Positions 63,335 to 64,000 of a stretch of 64,000 bases of DNA are shown in pieces. How positions within the stretch are numbered: position 1 is the stretch's first letter; the number at the start of each line of letters is the position of its first letter. This DNA comes from Kalaharituber pfeilii (taxonomy: Eukaryota > Ascomycota > Pezizomycetes > Pezizales > Pezizaceae), in the NCBI GenBank assembly GCA_015179045.1, contig WHUZ01000007.1, forward strand, positions 666,001 through 730,000, written 5' to 3'. The translations under genes and the position numbers were made by a program. A model generated the notes under the pieces. The model did not search any database, was not told where the DNA came from, and was given only the letters and a program-made list of their open reading frames with translations.

Positions 63335-64000
63335 CGTGAAAAAGTTCTTAGACGTTTATTGCACGCAAGAAACGTGAAATCCCGTTGCTAGAGCGGCTCG
63401 GGAGCTGCTGAAGAGACTTTTGGGGTGTGTTGTGATCGGTCAAATGATGGTGCAATAAAACCGGGCGTGTACAGGCACACTTAGGTGAGGTCCAGCAACC
63501 GGTGTTGTCCCACACTGTCGACGTCTACTTCACCGGAAACCCTCCGAAACATCCGGCCGATTGCTGATCCTCCGCGTTGGTGAGCAGTAATGGGCCCCTT
63601 CTTCTAGGCTTTCGGAGGACTGCTGGGGCTGTTACCTATATAAAGGAATGGGATGGGTGGAGGGGGGTTGGGGGGGCTGTTGTTGTTGTGGATTCTAGAA
63701 AAGTGGCACTTTGGGGGGGGGGGGGGAGAGGGGGGGTGGAAGAGGCTGCGATGCAAGTGAAAGGACGGGCTTGAAGCAGGCGTGCATGGATAGGCTAGGC
63801 GTGGGGAGGAATCAGCAGCAGATCTTTCCTGACTTGGAACACCGCTGTTGCGACTAGTGGAGTAGGCCGGCGCGGGCATGTCGAGCACCCCAGATCCAGG
63901 AAAATGACGAGTGGGATGGGCCCCGTGCGCACTGTACCCGTTCCGTCGAAGGCCGCGATCGGGTCGAGCAGCAGCTAATGCGCCCGGGGGGGTTAACTTT
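63335..64000. other. OGT upstream region, window end
   Basis: The region is GC-rich with a guanine run around 63711-63735 and other G-rich stretches. Proline-rich frames on the minus strand (63604-63888) are composition artefacts. No gene is supported before the window ends. Confidence 0.5.

Noticed and set aside
63604..63888. 94-codon proline-rich minus-strand frame near the window end
   Set aside because: Composition artefact of a G-rich tract; no domain and no splice or start context.

Overview
This is nuclear DNA from a filamentous ascomycete fungus (Pezizomycotina). The basis is: short introns of about 50-200 bp with GT..AG ends and CTAAC-like branch points; a Pezizomycotina-type leucine-rich-repeat protein; and a GT41 O-GlcNAc transferase, a family absent from Saccharomyces. 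A Pezizomycetes-like lineage would fit the low gene density and the transposable elements, but that is only an inference. Nearly all real genes are split, so I rebuilt them exon by exon. Most reconstructed models close in frame at the length expected for the family.

Left block (1-23 kb), mostly housekeeping genes: 3' end of a HAD phosphatase (+), SEC23 (-), SNU13 (+), SMC1 (-), NAA20 (+), an uncharacterised acidic protein (+), RPL29 (-) and an LRR protein (-). SEC23/SNU13 and SMC1/NAA20 are divergent pairs. The SMC1/NAA20 intergenic region carries a 105-bp GTG repeat.

Middle block (about 23-42.6 kb): roughly 20 kb with no host gene that I can recognise. It holds a complete-looking 3.0-kb Tc1/mariner/IS630-type DNA transposon. 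The element has an intact three-exon DDE transposase, terminal inverted repeats beginning TGGTTGGGGACA and a TA target-site duplication. A second right-end relic of the same family lies 5 kb away. Two copies of an unrelated-looking MITE (inverted ends beginning GCGGTATTCAG, TA target) lie between them. tRNA-like relics, a nested palindrome and recurrent short motifs add to the impression of a repeat island.

Right block (42.6-64 kb): eIF3a/TIF32 (+), a selenoprotein-W/Rdx-like protein carrying a microsatellite-encoded insert (-), an NCBP3-like cap-binding protein (-), RPL12 (-), a GH76-like glycosidase with apparent frame breaks (-) and a 1,696-aa O-GlcNAc transferase (-). The genes cover secretion (SEC23), splicing and snoRNP assembly (SNU13), cohesin (SMC1), N-terminal acetylation (NAA20), translation (RPL29, RPL12, eIF3a), mRNA cap metabolism (NCBP3) and nutrient-linked O-glycosylation (OGT). 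They do not form a single pathway cluster.

I found no CRISPR array, no rRNA, no confident tRNA gene and no secondary-metabolite cluster. The most novel material is the transposon/MITE assemblage and the repeat-bearing Rdx gene.
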